Below are positions 17,005 to 25,057 of a stretch of 64,000 bases of DNA, piece after piece (position 1 is the stretch's first letter; every line of letters starts with the position of its first letter). The notes beneath the pieces are model-generated. The model was not told where the DNA came from. It worked only from the letters and a program-made list of their open reading frames with translations, and ran no database searches. The stretch covers positions 1-64,000 of the forward strand of contig NZ_JBDLLU010000011.1 of NCBI RefSeq assembly GCF_039749495.1, written 5' to 3'. A program made the position numbers and the translations under genes. This DNA comes from Dehalogenimonas sp. THU2 (GTDB lineage Bacteria > Chloroflexota > Dehalococcoidia > Dehalococcoidales > Dehalococcoidaceae).

Positions 17005-17033
17005 ATTATAGCCGGTCATTGGATTTATTTCAA
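17005..17033 (-). promoter_or_regulatory. Sigma-70 promoter of the glutamate synthase/hisHF operon
   Basis: On the minus strand TTGAAA and TATAAT are separated by 17 bp, ending about 67 bases before the first gene of the operon. Confidence 0.65.
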
Positions 17034-17129
17034 ACTTGTTACCTGCGCAGCACGATTGCCGATGGTCGGCCGGAGCATTGCGCCTTTGGATGGGTAATAC
17101 GGCAAGATAGAGGGGTTGTTGCCGTATGG

Positions 17130-17260
17130 TACGAGTTTCCAGTTTATAGTTTCTAGTTTATAGTTGAGGTTTTGAACCTTGGTATTTGGTCATTGGAATT
17201 TGTTTAGGATTTAGATATTAGGCCTGCCCTGAGCCTGTCGAAGGGATTTAGGATTTCCTT
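17130..17260. repeat. Composite intergenic repeat
   Basis: An AT-rich element (AGTTTATAGTT, then TTTGAACCTTGG and GGAATTTGTTTAGG blocks) is joined to the 24-bp palindromic-family motif GCCTGCCCTGAGCCTGTCGA at 17222-17245. The latter is the reverse complement of the CCCTTCGACAGGCTC units at 18629 and 18692. No gene is seen in 16939-17270 apart from the promoter. Confidence 0.65.
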
Positions 17261-17270
17261 GGGCACAGGG

Positions 17271-17834
17271 TCACCCCCCCAGCCCCTCCACCAGCACCTT
17301 AACCCCTATCCCGATCAACACCAACCCTCCCACCAGTTCCGCCCGCTTGCCGATGATATCCCCCAACCGGGCGCCGAGGGCAAAGCCGGCCATGGCGACG
17401 ACGAAGGATGTCGCCCCTACCAGTACCGCGGCGGGAACTATCGCCACCTGGATGAACGCGAAGGTCATGCCGACGGCCAGGGAATCTATGCTGGTGGCCA
17501 CCGACAGGCCCAGCAGCGTCTTGCCCTTGCTGATATCGACGGCCTCGCCTTCTTTTTCTTTTTCAAAGGATTCCCGGATCATGCGGACGCCGATGAATAA
17601 CAGCAGGAAGAAGCCGACCCAGTGGTCGAAGCTCTCGATCAGGCCGACCACGGTGCTGCCGGCCAGGAAGCCGCCGAGCAGCATGGCGAACTGGAAAAAG
17701 CCGAAGTACCCGGCCACCTTGAGCTGCCGCCCCCGGTCCAGCGCGGCGCCCATGCTGATGCGGCCGCAGATAGAAACCGCGAAGCAGTCAGCGGACAGAC
17801 TGAGAGCGATTAAAAATATCGAAATAAATTCCAT
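17271..17834 (-). CDS. mntP: Putative manganese efflux pump
   Basis: A 187-residue membrane protein with six predicted helices, matching the MntP (DUF204) family that exports Mn2+ across the cytoplasmic membrane. Two halves each carry the characteristic acidic helix motif, SLSADCFAVS near residue 15 and ATSIDSLAVG near residue 115. Known MntP genes can be controlled by a yybP-ykoY riboswitch, but I see none upstream. It stands alone between repeat-rich gaps. Confidence 0.9.
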   Translation of the reverse strand: MEFISIFLIALSLSADCFAVSICGRISMGAALDRGRQLKVAGYFGFFQFAMLLGGFLAGSTVVGLIESFDHWVGFFLLLFIGVRMIRESFEKEKEGEAVDISKGKTLLGLSVATSIDSLAVGMTFAFIQVAIVPAAVLVGATSFVVAMAGFALGARLGDIIGKRAELVGGLVLIGIGVKVLVEGLGG

Positions 17835-17995
17835 AAATTAATCATCAGTGTATCAGAAGGGGCTCAGGGTCTCAAACCTGACGCCCAGGTTGGTTAGGCA
17901 ATCAGTCTCACCAAACGTGGAATTGAGATTCTTCCCCTCCGCTTCGCTCAAGGGTCAGAAAGACAAGTTTCTCTTTTTGAGCGCCCGCCTGCTGA

Positions 17996-18250
17996 GGCCG
18001 GCCGTCCGGTCCGGTATCGGTGCTGGCTATTCACGGCACGGCCGATCCCCACGTCCTGTACGAGGGCGGGCACGGGCCGGAGACCATAGGAACGAGGGTG
18101 GATGTTTCGGTGGCTGAGTCCGTCGCTTTCTGGGTGGACGCCAACAATTGCGATCCGGAGCCGGTGATCACCATCGGGGAAGACGGCGTCGTGAGAACGG
18201 TTTACTCCGGCGGCGACCAGGGGGCCAGGGTGGAGGAGAGAGCGCACTAG
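17996..18250 (+). pseudogene. Relic of a polyhydroxybutyrate depolymerase/LpqC-type esterase
   Basis: About 85 codons resemble the C-terminal half of this esterase family: VLAIHGTADP, YEGG, an AFWV segment and RTVYSGG. A stop lies just upstream at 17993. The frame ends before the GGHTWPG-type segment that would carry the catalytic His. The N-terminal nucleophile region is also missing. Both ends are therefore lost, and it cannot be an active enzyme. Repeats flank it on both sides (17925-17972 and 18249-18360). Confidence 0.65.
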
Positions 18251-18360
18251 TTAATAGTTTATAGTTGATAGTTGCCGGTGGGAATTCTGTGTATTTGTGG
18301 TTTTATAAGGTACTGGATCCTCCGCTTTCGCGTAGGATGACAGAAATTGGGTAGGAGCGT
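18249..18360. repeat. Composite intergenic repeat
   Basis: It starts with TTAATAGTTTATAGTTGATAG, similar to the start of the 17130 element, and ends with the 29-bp segment shared exactly with 9272-9300. Confidence 0.65.
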
Positions 18361-18368
18361 CGTAGAAT

Positions 18369-18578
18369 ATGAATCCGATAAAGCGGGCGGATATAAAACC
18401 CGGTGACCGGGTAGCCATAGTTATGAAAGCCGATCAGCGGTCCGGCAAGCTTACGGAGGGGACGGTCAAGGAGATACTGACGAAGTCACCGGAGCATCCG
18501 CATGGGATCAAGGTTCGGTTGGGGGGCGGGGAAGTGGGGAGAGTTCAAGGAAAGATCCAAATTCCAAATTCCAAATAA
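18369..18578 (+). CDS. ywbE: YwbE family protein with repeat-derived C-terminal tail
   Basis: A 69-residue YwbE (DUF2196) protein. The core matches the family: IKPGDRVAIVMKADQRSG, then a G-V-K-I-L segment, PHGIKVRL and GEVGRV. Function is not established; the fold suggests a small nucleic-acid or ribosome-associated KOW-like domain. Relatives normally stop soon after GRV. Here the frame continues with GKIQIPNSK, encoded by the start of an AT-rich repeat, which also supplies the stop codon. It is cytosolic and monocistronic or loosely linked to the next gene. Confidence 0.85.
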   Translation: MNPIKRADIKPGDRVAIVMKADQRSGKLTEGTVKEILTKSPEHPHGIKVRLGGGEVGRVQGKIQIPNSK

Positions 18579-18605
18579 CAAACAAATTTCAATTACCAAG
18601 TTCAA
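18556..18605. repeat. AT-rich element, inverted orientation
   Basis: The reverse complement reads GTTTTGAACTTGG, AATTTGTTTG and AATTTGG, matching the elements at 9391-9461 and 17165-17210. It overlaps the last codons of ywbE. Confidence 0.65.
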
Positions 18606-18628
18606 AACGGGGGGACAAATATGGAAGA

Positions 18629-18744
18629 CCCTTCGACAAGCTCCCCGAGTGCAAACTCGGGACAGGCAGGGCGAACGTTAGTTACGGAAAGCCCTTCGAC
18701 AGGCTCCCCGAGTGCAGACTCGGGACAGGCAGGGCGAACGTTAG
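18629..18744. repeat. Two direct copies of a 53-bp hairpin-forming repeat
   Basis: Copies at 18629-18681 and 18692-18744 differ at two positions. Each starts CCCTTCGACA and ends GGGCGAACGTTAG, and each contains the hairpin CCGAGT / ACTCGG. The unit shares CCCTTCGACAGGCTC with 17222-17245 (inverted). It sits immediately before the DUF3795 start and keeps that reading frame open upstream, which could mislead start prediction. Confidence 0.8.
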
Positions 18745-18749
18745 GCGAT

Positions 18750-19220
18750 ATGATCGAATCTATGATCGCTCCTTGCGGGCTTAATTGTGGGGTGTGCTAT
18801 GCGCACCTTACCCGGAAGAAGAAGTGTCCGGGGTGCCGGGCGGGGGATGAGAACAAGTCGGCGTCCTGCGTGGATTGCAAGATCAAAACGTGCGAGAAGT
18901 TGGCTGCCAGCGGCGGGGAATTCTGTTTCCGGTGCGATGAGTACCCTTGTGCCAGGATGAAGCATCTGGACAAGCGGTACCGGGTGAGGTACGGCGTCAG
19001 CCCCATCGGCAACATGGAACGCATCGCGGCTGTCGGGATCGCGGAGTTCACGGCCGGTGAAGCGGTGAAGTGGCGCTGTGCGGGGTGCGGGGGGACGGTT
19101 TGTGTTCATACCGGGGAGTGTGCGGGGTGTGGGGCGGGGACGAATACTACCAATACTACAAATACTACCAATTCAAATACTACAAGTTGGGACGAAGGAC
19201 CGAGATTGCTTCGGGCGTAG
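18750..19220 (+). CDS. DUF3795 cysteine-rich protein with repeat-derived tail
   Basis: A protein with the DUF3795 pattern: IAPCGLNCGVCYAHL, CPGCR, CVDC, then FCFRCDEYPCARMKHLDKRY. Sixteen or so cysteines suggest metal binding; the function is unknown. I start at the ATG before IAPCGLNC, because the 43 upstream in-frame codons are made of two 53-bp repeats. The end is unusual. After the zinc-ribbon-like CAGCG and CAGCGAG the frame reads Asn-Thr-Thr repeats encoded by an AT-rich element, and stops inside a further repeat. The true domain ends near residue 125. Confidence 0.75.
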   Translation: MIESMIAPCGLNCGVCYAHLTRKKKCPGCRAGDENKSASCVDCKIKTCEKLAASGGEFCFRCDEYPCARMKHLDKRYRVRYGVSPIGNMERIAAVGIAEFTAGEAVKWRCAGCGGTVCVHTGECAGCGAGTNTTNTTNTTNSNTTSWDEGPRLLRA

Positions 19221-19290
19221 CCCTTCGGCAGGCTCACTTCGTGGTGATTCAGTGGAACCAGGACAGGCCTCGCAATGACGGGGGGGGATG
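19198..19290. repeat. Dispersed repeat of the GAGATTGCTTCG...CGCAATGACG type
   Basis: The block begins GACCGAGATTGCTTCGG, contains CCCTTCGGCAGGCTC and ends CCTCGCAATGACGGG. This kind of intergenic repeat is common in anaerobic bacterial genomes. It supplies the stop codon of the DUF3795 gene. Confidence 0.6.
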
Positions 19291-19331
19291 GGCGGGCGAC
19301 CCAGTGGGGTAGCCCCTACGGTTGAACGATT

Positions 19332-19712
19332 TTAATCCTTCGGATTTTGGTCATTGGGATTTATTTCGGATCTCGATATTAGGATTTCGGATTTGGGTGG
19401 TATAACGGGGCTTGGGAGGCGTGTGGCTCGTCTGCGTCTTTTCCAGCCCAGTGCCTCCAGAAAACCGCCGACCTCTACTTCCCGGTGGGTTTCATGGCGC
19501 ATTTTCATTTCCGGGTTGACCTTGTATTTGACGCCCCGCCCCTCTTTTTTCTTGGTGATGTAGCCGTCCCGCTCCAGGTCGGCGATGATCTTGCGGACGG
19601 CACGCTCGGTGATGCCGATGGTCTGGCTCATCTCCCTGGCGGTGATGCGGTTATGGCGCGCCATTTCGCTCAAGACAAGCGCGTGGTTGGTCAAAAAGGC
19701 CCATTCAGTCAT
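19332..19712 (-). CDS. Winged-helix transcriptional regulator with repeat-derived tail
   Basis: A 126-residue regulator. An HTH (about residues 20-45: ITAREMSQTIGITERAVRKI) is followed by a wing segment (RDGYITKKKEGRGVKYKVN). This resembles MarR/ArsR-like single-domain repressors. The ATG follows GGAGG. The last 21 residues (SEILISRSEINPNDQNPKD region) and the stop are encoded by an AT-rich repeat related to 17171-17215, so they are probably not part of the ancestral protein. It is divergent from the transporter at 20018, with overlapping promoters and an inverted repeat in between. It may control itself and that gene. Confidence 0.8.
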   Translation of the reverse strand: MTEWAFLTNHALVLSEMARHNRITAREMSQTIGITERAVRKIIADLERDGYITKKKEGRGVKYKVNPEMKMRHETHREVEVGGFLEALGWKRRRRATRLPSPVIPPKSEILISRSEINPNDQNPKD

Positions 19713-19757
19713 GTTTTTCAGTTCCTCCGAAGCCCTCCCGCCTGGGCAGGAAGTGCC

Positions 19758-19804
19758 TTGACGAGGTCTATTATACCTGATATATTATTCATGTATTAAA
19801 TATC
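19758..19804. promoter_or_regulatory. Overlapping divergent promoters and candidate operator
   Basis: Rightward: TTGACG, 17 bp, TATATT at 19758-19786. Leftward: TATAAT at 19775-19770 for the winged-helix gene. An imperfect palindrome with GATAT and ATATC ends spans 19779-19804 and covers both. The next 210 bases to the transporter start hold nothing I recognise. Confidence 0.45.
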
Positions 19805-20017
19805 ATCATCCACCGGACATGTATGCGCTTTCGAATTTATAACATATTAAGGAGTGTCAGGCAATAGGATAAACGCCTCGCGCTCTTTCCTCCGTGGCCC
19901 GCAGCACCGGGTTATCTCCGCCGCTATACTGCCCACCACCGGCCAAGACGCACGCGCACGATAGGCGCCCGACAGCTTCAACCAGCTCAAGGCCGCCAGT
20001 CTTTAAGCCCCGATTAT

Positions 20018-21286
20018 ATGCTGCTCAGTCTGGGCATCTTTATTTTAACCATCGCCGGGATCGTCCTGAGGCCCTGGCGCGTGCCTGAAGCCGCCGTCGC
20101 CGTAATAGGTGCGGCGACTATGATCGTCTTAGGCGACCTGACACTGCCCGAGGCCGGCGGCGCCCTCTCCGGCAGCCTCAACGTGCTGGCCTTCTTCCTG
20201 GGGCTGATGCTGGTGGCCGCTATCGCCGAAAGCGCCGGGCTGTTCGACCGGATCGTCGATACGGCGGTGAAACACGCCCGGGGCAGCGGACGGCGCCTGC
20301 TGATCATCGTCTTTGCGGCGGGAACGGTCATCACCGTGCTGCTGTCCAACGACGCCACCGCCCTGATGCTGACGCCGGTGGTCATCGTGCTGGTGGTCCG
20401 TCTCAAGCTGAATCCGCTGCCGTATGTTTTTGCCTGCGCCTTTATCGCCAACGCCGCGTCGGTGCTCCTGCCGGTGGCCAACCCGGTCAACCTGCTGGCG
20501 GTGGACGCCTTCGACCTGCGGCTGGGGGATTACCTTGCGCACCTGCTGCTGCCCGGTCTGGCGGTGATAAGTATCACCATCGGCCTGTTCCTGTTCATCT
20601 TCCGGCGGGAGCTCCGGGCGGCTTTCCCGGACGGCGCCGATGGCGGGCTTATGCCGATGGCGCCGCATAACCGGATGCTCCGCCCGGTGGCGATCACCCT
20701 GGTATTCATCGTCCTGGGTTATTTATGGTTTTCCCTGAACGGCTGGCCGCTCTCAATACCGGTGATCGGCGGCGCAGCGGCGCTCCTGCTCATGGGACTG
20801 ATCTTCAACGGACCCGGCTGGGGGGAACTGCGCCGCTCCGTGAGCTGGTCTATCCTGCCGTTCATCGGGGGGCTGGCGGTGCTGGTGCGGGGGCTGGAAA
20901 GCGGCGGCGTGATCGATAAACTGAGCCAGGGGCTTGTATCGCTTCTCAACCACGGGGAATTGTCCGCGTCCGTGGCCGCCTCAGCGGGCACGGCGGCCGG
21001 GGCCAATCTCATGAACAACTGGCCGGCGATGATGGTTTCCGTCTCCACCCTGGCCGGCGCGGAGGGGGCGCTGTCCGCCAACCCGGGCCTGCCCTACCAG
21101 GTGATACTGGGGGCGGGACTGGGGCCGAATATCGCCATCTTCGGTTCTTTCTCCACCATGCTGTGGCTGGTGCTGCTGCGACGCCGGGGACTGCAGGTCA
21201 AACCGATGAACTATTTCAAATTGGGACTGATCGTGACGCCCCCGGCCCTGCTGGCCGGCAGCCTGATCCTTTACCGGTTAAGTTAA
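20018..21286 (+). CDS. ArsB/NhaD-type (ion transporter superfamily) membrane protein
   Basis: A 422-residue integral membrane protein with about 11-12 hydrophobic segments. It carries the ion transporter superfamily hallmarks: LSNDATALMLTPVVIVL near residue 110, paired with a second-half segment GTAAGANLMNNWPAMM near residue 325. The asparagine-rich half-helices resemble ArsB arsenite and NhaD Na+/H+ carriers. No ars genes are adjacent, so the substrate is open. No good ribosome-binding site precedes the ATG. The MFS gene starts one base after its stop, so the two transporters form an operon. Confidence 0.85.
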   Translation: MLLSLGIFILTIAGIVLRPWRVPEAAVAVIGAATMIVLGDLTLPEAGGALSGSLNVLAFFLGLMLVAAIAESAGLFDRIVDTAVKHARGSGRRLLIIVFAAGTVITVLLSNDATALMLTPVVIVLVVRLKLNPLPYVFACAFIANAASVLLPVANPVNLLAVDAFDLRLGDYLAHLLLPGLAVISITIGLFLFIFRRELRAAFPDGADGGLMPMAPHNRMLRPVAITLVFIVLGYLWFSLNGWPLSIPVIGGAAALLLMGLIFNGPGWGELRRSVSWSILPFIGGLAVLVRGLESGGVIDKLSQGLVSLLNHGELSASVAASAGTAAGANLMNNWPAMMVSVSTLAGAEGALSANPGLPYQVILGAGLGPNIAIFGSFSTMLWLVLLRRRGLQVKPMNYFKLGLIVTPPALLAGSLILYRLS

Positions 21287-21287
21287 G

Positions 21288-22712
21288 ATGAAAACCTTTG
21301 CCCCCGATCCTAAAATAAATAAAAGCCTGCGCTATTCGATATTCGACGGCGCAGCCTATAACGCCATGCTGGGGTTCACCCAGGATTTCATGGCGCCTTT
21401 AGCCCTGGCGCTTAAGGCTTCCACCGGCCAGATCGGCCTGCTGGCCAGCCTGCCCAACCTGGCGCTGGCGATATCTCAGCTGGGCTCGCCTTATATTTCC
21501 GAGCGGCTGGGTAGCCGCAAGGCGCTGATCATACCGGTGGTGCTGGTCCAGGCGCTTTTATGGCTGCCGATACTGCTGCTGCCCCAGTTGTTCGAGGGGA
21601 ACGCGGTGTGGTGGCTTATCGCCCTGTTCACCGCCGGCAGCGTCTTCGGGGCGTTCGGCAATCCGGCCTGGGGCAGCATGATGGCCGACCTGGTGCCGGT
21701 GGCGATGCGCGGCCGGTACTTCGGGCTGCGCAACAAGATCGGGGGCATGTTCCTTTTAGGCGGCTTTTTGATCGGCGGCGCGGTGCTGGAGCTTTCCGGG
21801 CGCCACGCGATGATAGGTTTTTCGGTGCTGCTGGGCGGGGCGATGCTGTTCCGCCTGGCGTCAGCCTTTTTCCTCAGCCGGATGTACGAACCGCCGGCGC
21901 GGCGCTGCCCGGATAAATTCAATCCCTTCAAGGAACTCCGGAACCTGCCGGCCAGCGGGGGCGGACGCCTGAGCATGTATGTGGCGGCGCTGATGATGTC
22001 CACTTATATCGCCGCGCCGTTCTTCACCGTCTATCTGCTGAAGGATATCGGGGTCAGTTACGGCATCTTCGTCATCATCATCGCCGCCGCGGCCATCACC
22101 AACTTTTTGTTCATGGGTTTCTGGGGGCGGCTGGCGGACAGGCGCGGCCAGTTCAAGGTGATGCGGCTGACATCATACGTCATCCCCTTCGTGCCCATAC
22201 TGTGGCTGGGCGGCCACGGCCTGATCTACCTGATCGTCATCCAGGCCATTTCCGGTATTGCCTGGAGCGGCTTCAACCTGTCCGCCACCAACCTGCTTTA
22301 CGAATCCGCCGATCCCGAACGCCGCACCCGCGTTATCGCGCTGTTCAACGCGCTCTCCGGTCTGGCCCTGTGCGGCGGCGCCCTGCTGGGAGGACTGCTC
22401 GCGCCGGTGCTGCCCAAGATCGGCGGGCATGCTTTCCTGACGCTGTTCCTTGTTTCGGGAATTCTGCGAGGGATAACCGTGGCCGTGCTGCTACCGAAGA
22501 TAGCGCCTTCGGGACGGGGCGCTCAGGTGCCGAACATCCCGTCGAGGCCTTTTATCCCGGCACTGCGGCGGATCACCATGTGGGCGACGATCCAGTTGTG
22601 GTCCCTGGGTATCCTGGTGTCCCGCATGCTCCCCACCCGGGCGGCCAGGTTTTCCGCGCCGCAACTGGAACAAAAACGGCCGGTGGAGCCTTATCCGCCG
22701 TGGCCGGGCTAA
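21288..22712 (+). CDS. MFS transporter
   Basis: A 474-residue major facilitator with about twelve membrane segments. The loop 2-3 motif reads SERLGSRKA and its second-half counterpart GRLADRRGQ. A conserved GNPAWGSMMADLVP segment lies near residue 125. Substrate is unknown. The C-terminal 45 residues are polar and proline-rich, unusual for a simple MFS protein. It is coupled to the preceding transporter gene (one-base gap), and a promoter follows it for the next operon. Confidence 0.88.
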   Translation: MKTFAPDPKINKSLRYSIFDGAAYNAMLGFTQDFMAPLALALKASTGQIGLLASLPNLALAISQLGSPYISERLGSRKALIIPVVLVQALLWLPILLLPQLFEGNAVWWLIALFTAGSVFGAFGNPAWGSMMADLVPVAMRGRYFGLRNKIGGMFLLGGFLIGGAVLELSGRHAMIGFSVLLGGAMLFRLASAFFLSRMYEPPARRCPDKFNPFKELRNLPASGGGRLSMYVAALMMSTYIAAPFFTVYLLKDIGVSYGIFVIIIAAAAITNFLFMGFWGRLADRRGQFKVMRLTSYVIPFVPILWLGGHGLIYLIVIQAISGIAWSGFNLSATNLLYESADPERRTRVIALFNALSGLALCGGALLGGLLAPVLPKIGGHAFLTLFLVSGILRGITVAVLLPKIAPSGRGAQVPNIPSRPFIPALRRITMWATIQLWSLGILVSRMLPTRAARFSAPQLEQKRPVEPYPPWPG

Positions 22713-22752
22713 AATATTTTTTTTCCGTAGCTGACTCAAAGCTAAGCCGATG

Positions 22753-22780
22753 TTGACGCCACGCGCAGGTTTGCTACAAT
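22753..22780 (+). promoter_or_regulatory. Sigma-70 promoter of the kamA operon
   Basis: TTGACG and TACAAT are separated by 16 bp. Transcription would start about 20 bases before the kamA ATG, which has its own AGGAG site. Confidence 0.65.
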
Positions 22781-22806
22781 TAATCAACCAAAAAACAGGA
22801 GCCAAA

Positions 22807-24072
22807 ATGAAACAAGACACCATCACTGTCGAAGCGGACGAACCCCCCCTCCCATTGTCCGAATCCAACCGCCGAAAATACTTCGGTAACATCTCCGGCG
22901 CCGAGTGGAACGACTGGCGCTGGCATTTCCGGAACCGCATCACCTCCGTTGAAGACTTATCCCGCTTCCTGCCGTTATCGGTCAAGGAACGCACCCGGCT
23001 CAAACTGGTCTCCGCCCGGTATCCGTTTGCCATCACCCCTTATTACATGTGCCAGATGGACCTGGACAACCCCGCCGACCCCATCCGCCAGCAGGCTGTT
23101 CCCTGCGTCCAGGAGCTGGCTCCGGGCAGCGGCCGGGAAGATCCTCTGGAAGAAGGCAGCCACTCCGTGGTGCCGGGACTGGTTCACCGCTACCCCGACC
23201 GCGCGCTGATGGTGCTGACCGATCTCTGTCCCATGCTGTGCCGCCACTGCACCCGCAAACGGGAATGGCGTAACGGCGGCTGGGTCCACTCCCCCGCCGA
23301 GGTGGAACGAATGCTGGATTATATCCGCCGAACGCCCCAGATCCGGGACGTCATCATCTCCGGCGGCGACCCCTTGAGCCTTTCTACCCGGCGCCTGGAA
23401 GAAGTCCTGGCTGCTTTACGTGAGATCAAGCACGTTGAGATCATCCGCATCGGCACCCGTTTCCCGGTGGTGCTGCCGCAGCGCATCGACGCCGAACTCT
23501 GCGATATGCTCTCCAAATACGGCCCGATCTGGCTGAACACCCATTTCAATCATCCGAACGAGATCACGCCGGAATCAACCGCCGCCTGCGACCGCCTGCT
23601 GCGCTCAGGCGTCCAGGTCAACAACCAGAGCGTGCTGCTGCGCGGCATCAACGATACGGTGGACACGCAGCTCAAGCTGTGCCACGGCCTGCTCAAGGCC
23701 AAGGTGAGGCCTTACTACCTCTTCCAGTGCGACCAGGTCCAGGGCACCGAGCACCTGTGGACGCCGGTGGAGGTGGGATTGCGTATCATCGAAGGCATGC
23801 GCGGGCATACTTCCGGCCTGGCCATCCCCAATTACGTCATCGACCTGCCGGACGGCCGGGGCAAGATACCGCTCGCGCCCAATTACGTCCTGAGCCGCAC
23901 GGATCAGGAGCTGGTGGTCAGGAACTACGAAGGCCATATCAGTCACTTCGCCAATCCGGCACACATCGCCCCGGTGCGTAAACATAAGGCGGCGCCCGCA
24001 GGACCCCAACTCAAACTCGATCTGAACACGACTGAGGTAAAAGATGAAAATAGGGCTGGCGTACGATCTTAA
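22807..24072 (+). CDS. kamA: Lysine 2,3-aminomutase family radical SAM enzyme
   Basis: A radical SAM, PLP-dependent aminomutase that shifts an amino group from C2 to C3. The [4Fe-4S] motif CPMLCRHC follows LTDL near residue 140. The PLP Lys lies in LPDGRGKIP. Asp residues in FQCDQ and YVIDLP occupy the places of D293 and D330 of clostridial lysine 2,3-aminomutase, which bind the substrate's epsilon-amine. Lysine is therefore the expected substrate rather than glutamate. At 421 residues it is full length, not the short EpmB form. The ATG after AGGAG begins a four-gene operon with overlapping ORFs; the next gene overlaps by 29 bases. Confidence 0.93.
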   Translation: MKQDTITVEADEPPLPLSESNRRKYFGNISGAEWNDWRWHFRNRITSVEDLSRFLPLSVKERTRLKLVSARYPFAITPYYMCQMDLDNPADPIRQQAVPCVQELAPGSGREDPLEEGSHSVVPGLVHRYPDRALMVLTDLCPMLCRHCTRKREWRNGGWVHSPAEVERMLDYIRRTPQIRDVIISGGDPLSLSTRRLEEVLAALREIKHVEIIRIGTRFPVVLPQRIDAELCDMLSKYGPIWLNTHFNHPNEITPESTAACDRLLRSGVQVNNQSVLLRGINDTVDTQLKLCHGLLKAKVRPYYLFQCDQVQGTEHLWTPVEVGLRIIEGMRGHTSGLAIPNYVIDLPDGRGKIPLAPNYVLSRTDQELVVRNYEGHISHFANPAHIAPVRKHKAAPAGPQLKLDLNTTEVKDENRAGVRS

Positions 24073-25057
24073 ACAGGCGATAGCCGCGCCGGTTGCCGGC
24101 CCCGACGATACCCTGGAAGAATATGATTCAGCGGAAACGGTAGATCTCCTGGCTGCCGCCATCCGGAGCGCAGGGCATAGCGCCGTCAAGCTGGGCGGCG
24201 GGCGTGAGTTTCTGGAAAACGTCCTGAACACCAGCGTCGATTTCGTCTTCAACATCTCGGAGGGGCGGGGGGCGTATCGCAGCCGGGAATCCCAGGTGCC
24301 GGCGGTGCTGGAGATGCTCGGCATCCCCTATTCCGGCGCCGATCCCCAGACGCTGGCTATCGCGCTGGATAAACCGCTCACCAAGCGCATCCTGCAAACC
24401 GCCGGGGTGACCACGCCCAAATGGCACGTATTCAGAACGCCCGACGATGCCAAAAACGTCGATTGGGCGGGCTTCCGGTTCCCGGTCTTCGTCAAGCCGG
24501 CTTTCGAGGGGTCCAGCAAGGGCATCCGCGTCACCTCGATGGTGGCGACGCCGGAACAGGCAGAGGAGCAGGTGTCGGCCCTTTTCGAGAGCTACGGACA
24601 GCCGGTGATGGCGGAAGAATTCATCGACGGCGATGAGGTCACCTGCGGCATCATCGGCAACCTGGGTGAAACCGGGGCCGAACCGCTGGTGCTGCCGCTG
24701 CGCGTCCTACCGCGGCAGAAAACCGGTCCGTTCATCTATTCCGTGGAAGTTAAAAGAAACTATAAACAAATGGTGGACTACGAGTACCCGGCCAGGCTGC
24801 CGCAGCCGGTGTTGGAGTGCCTGAAAGAGCAGGCGCTGCTGGTATATAAGACCCTGGGTTGCCGTGACTTCAGCCGCGCGGACTTCCGCATTTCCGCCGA
24901 CGGGACGCCCCATTTCCTGGAGGTCAACCCCCTGCCGGGGTTGTCACTCGACAGCGACCTCTTTATCATCGCCACCGCGATGGGCTGGGGCCACGAAAGA
25001 CTTATCCGGTCGGTTCTCGACGCCGCCCTGTCGAGGTACCCCCAACTATGCGGGTAG
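24044..25057 (+). CDS. ATP-grasp ligase, D-Ala-D-Ala ligase-like (1)
   Basis: A 337-residue ATP-grasp enzyme of the D-alanine-D-alanine ligase class. An N-terminal Rossmann-like region (MKIGLAYDL) leads to FNISEG, then PVFVKPAFEGSSKGI for ATP binding near residue 150 and DFRISADGTPHFLEVNPLPG for Mg binding near residue 285. Such enzymes join a carboxylate to an amine through an acyl phosphate. It overlaps kamA by 29 bases and the next ligase by 10, which implies coupled translation. With no cell-wall genes nearby, a role in making an amide of beta-lysine or another small peptide is more likely than peptidoglycan synthesis (inference). Confidence 0.88.
   Translation: MKIGLAYDLKQAIAAPVAGPDDTLEEYDSAETVDLLAAAIRSAGHSAVKLGGGREFLENVLNTSVDFVFNISEGRGAYRSRESQVPAVLEMLGIPYSGADPQTLAIALDKPLTKRILQTAGVTTPKWHVFRTPDDAKNVDWAGFRFPVFVKPAFEGSSKGIRVTSMVATPEQAEEQVSALFESYGQPVMAEEFIDGDEVTCGIIGNLGETGAEPLVLPLRVLPRQKTGPFIYSVEVKRNYKQMVDYEYPARLPQPVLECLKEQALLVYKTLGCRDFSRADFRISADGTPHFLEVNPLPGLSLDSDLFIIATAMGWGHERLIRSVLDAALSRYPQLCG

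Noticed and set aside
16939-17270. yybP-ykoY type manganese riboswitch for mntP
   Set aside because: This gap lies on the 3' side of mntP. The true upstream side (17835 onward) also lacks the conserved riboswitch core and contains repeats and a relic gene.
22807-24072. Assignment as glutamate 2,3-aminomutase
   Set aside because: Both positions that bind the substrate side chain are Asp, as in lysine aminomutases; the glutamate enzymes have Lys and Asn there.
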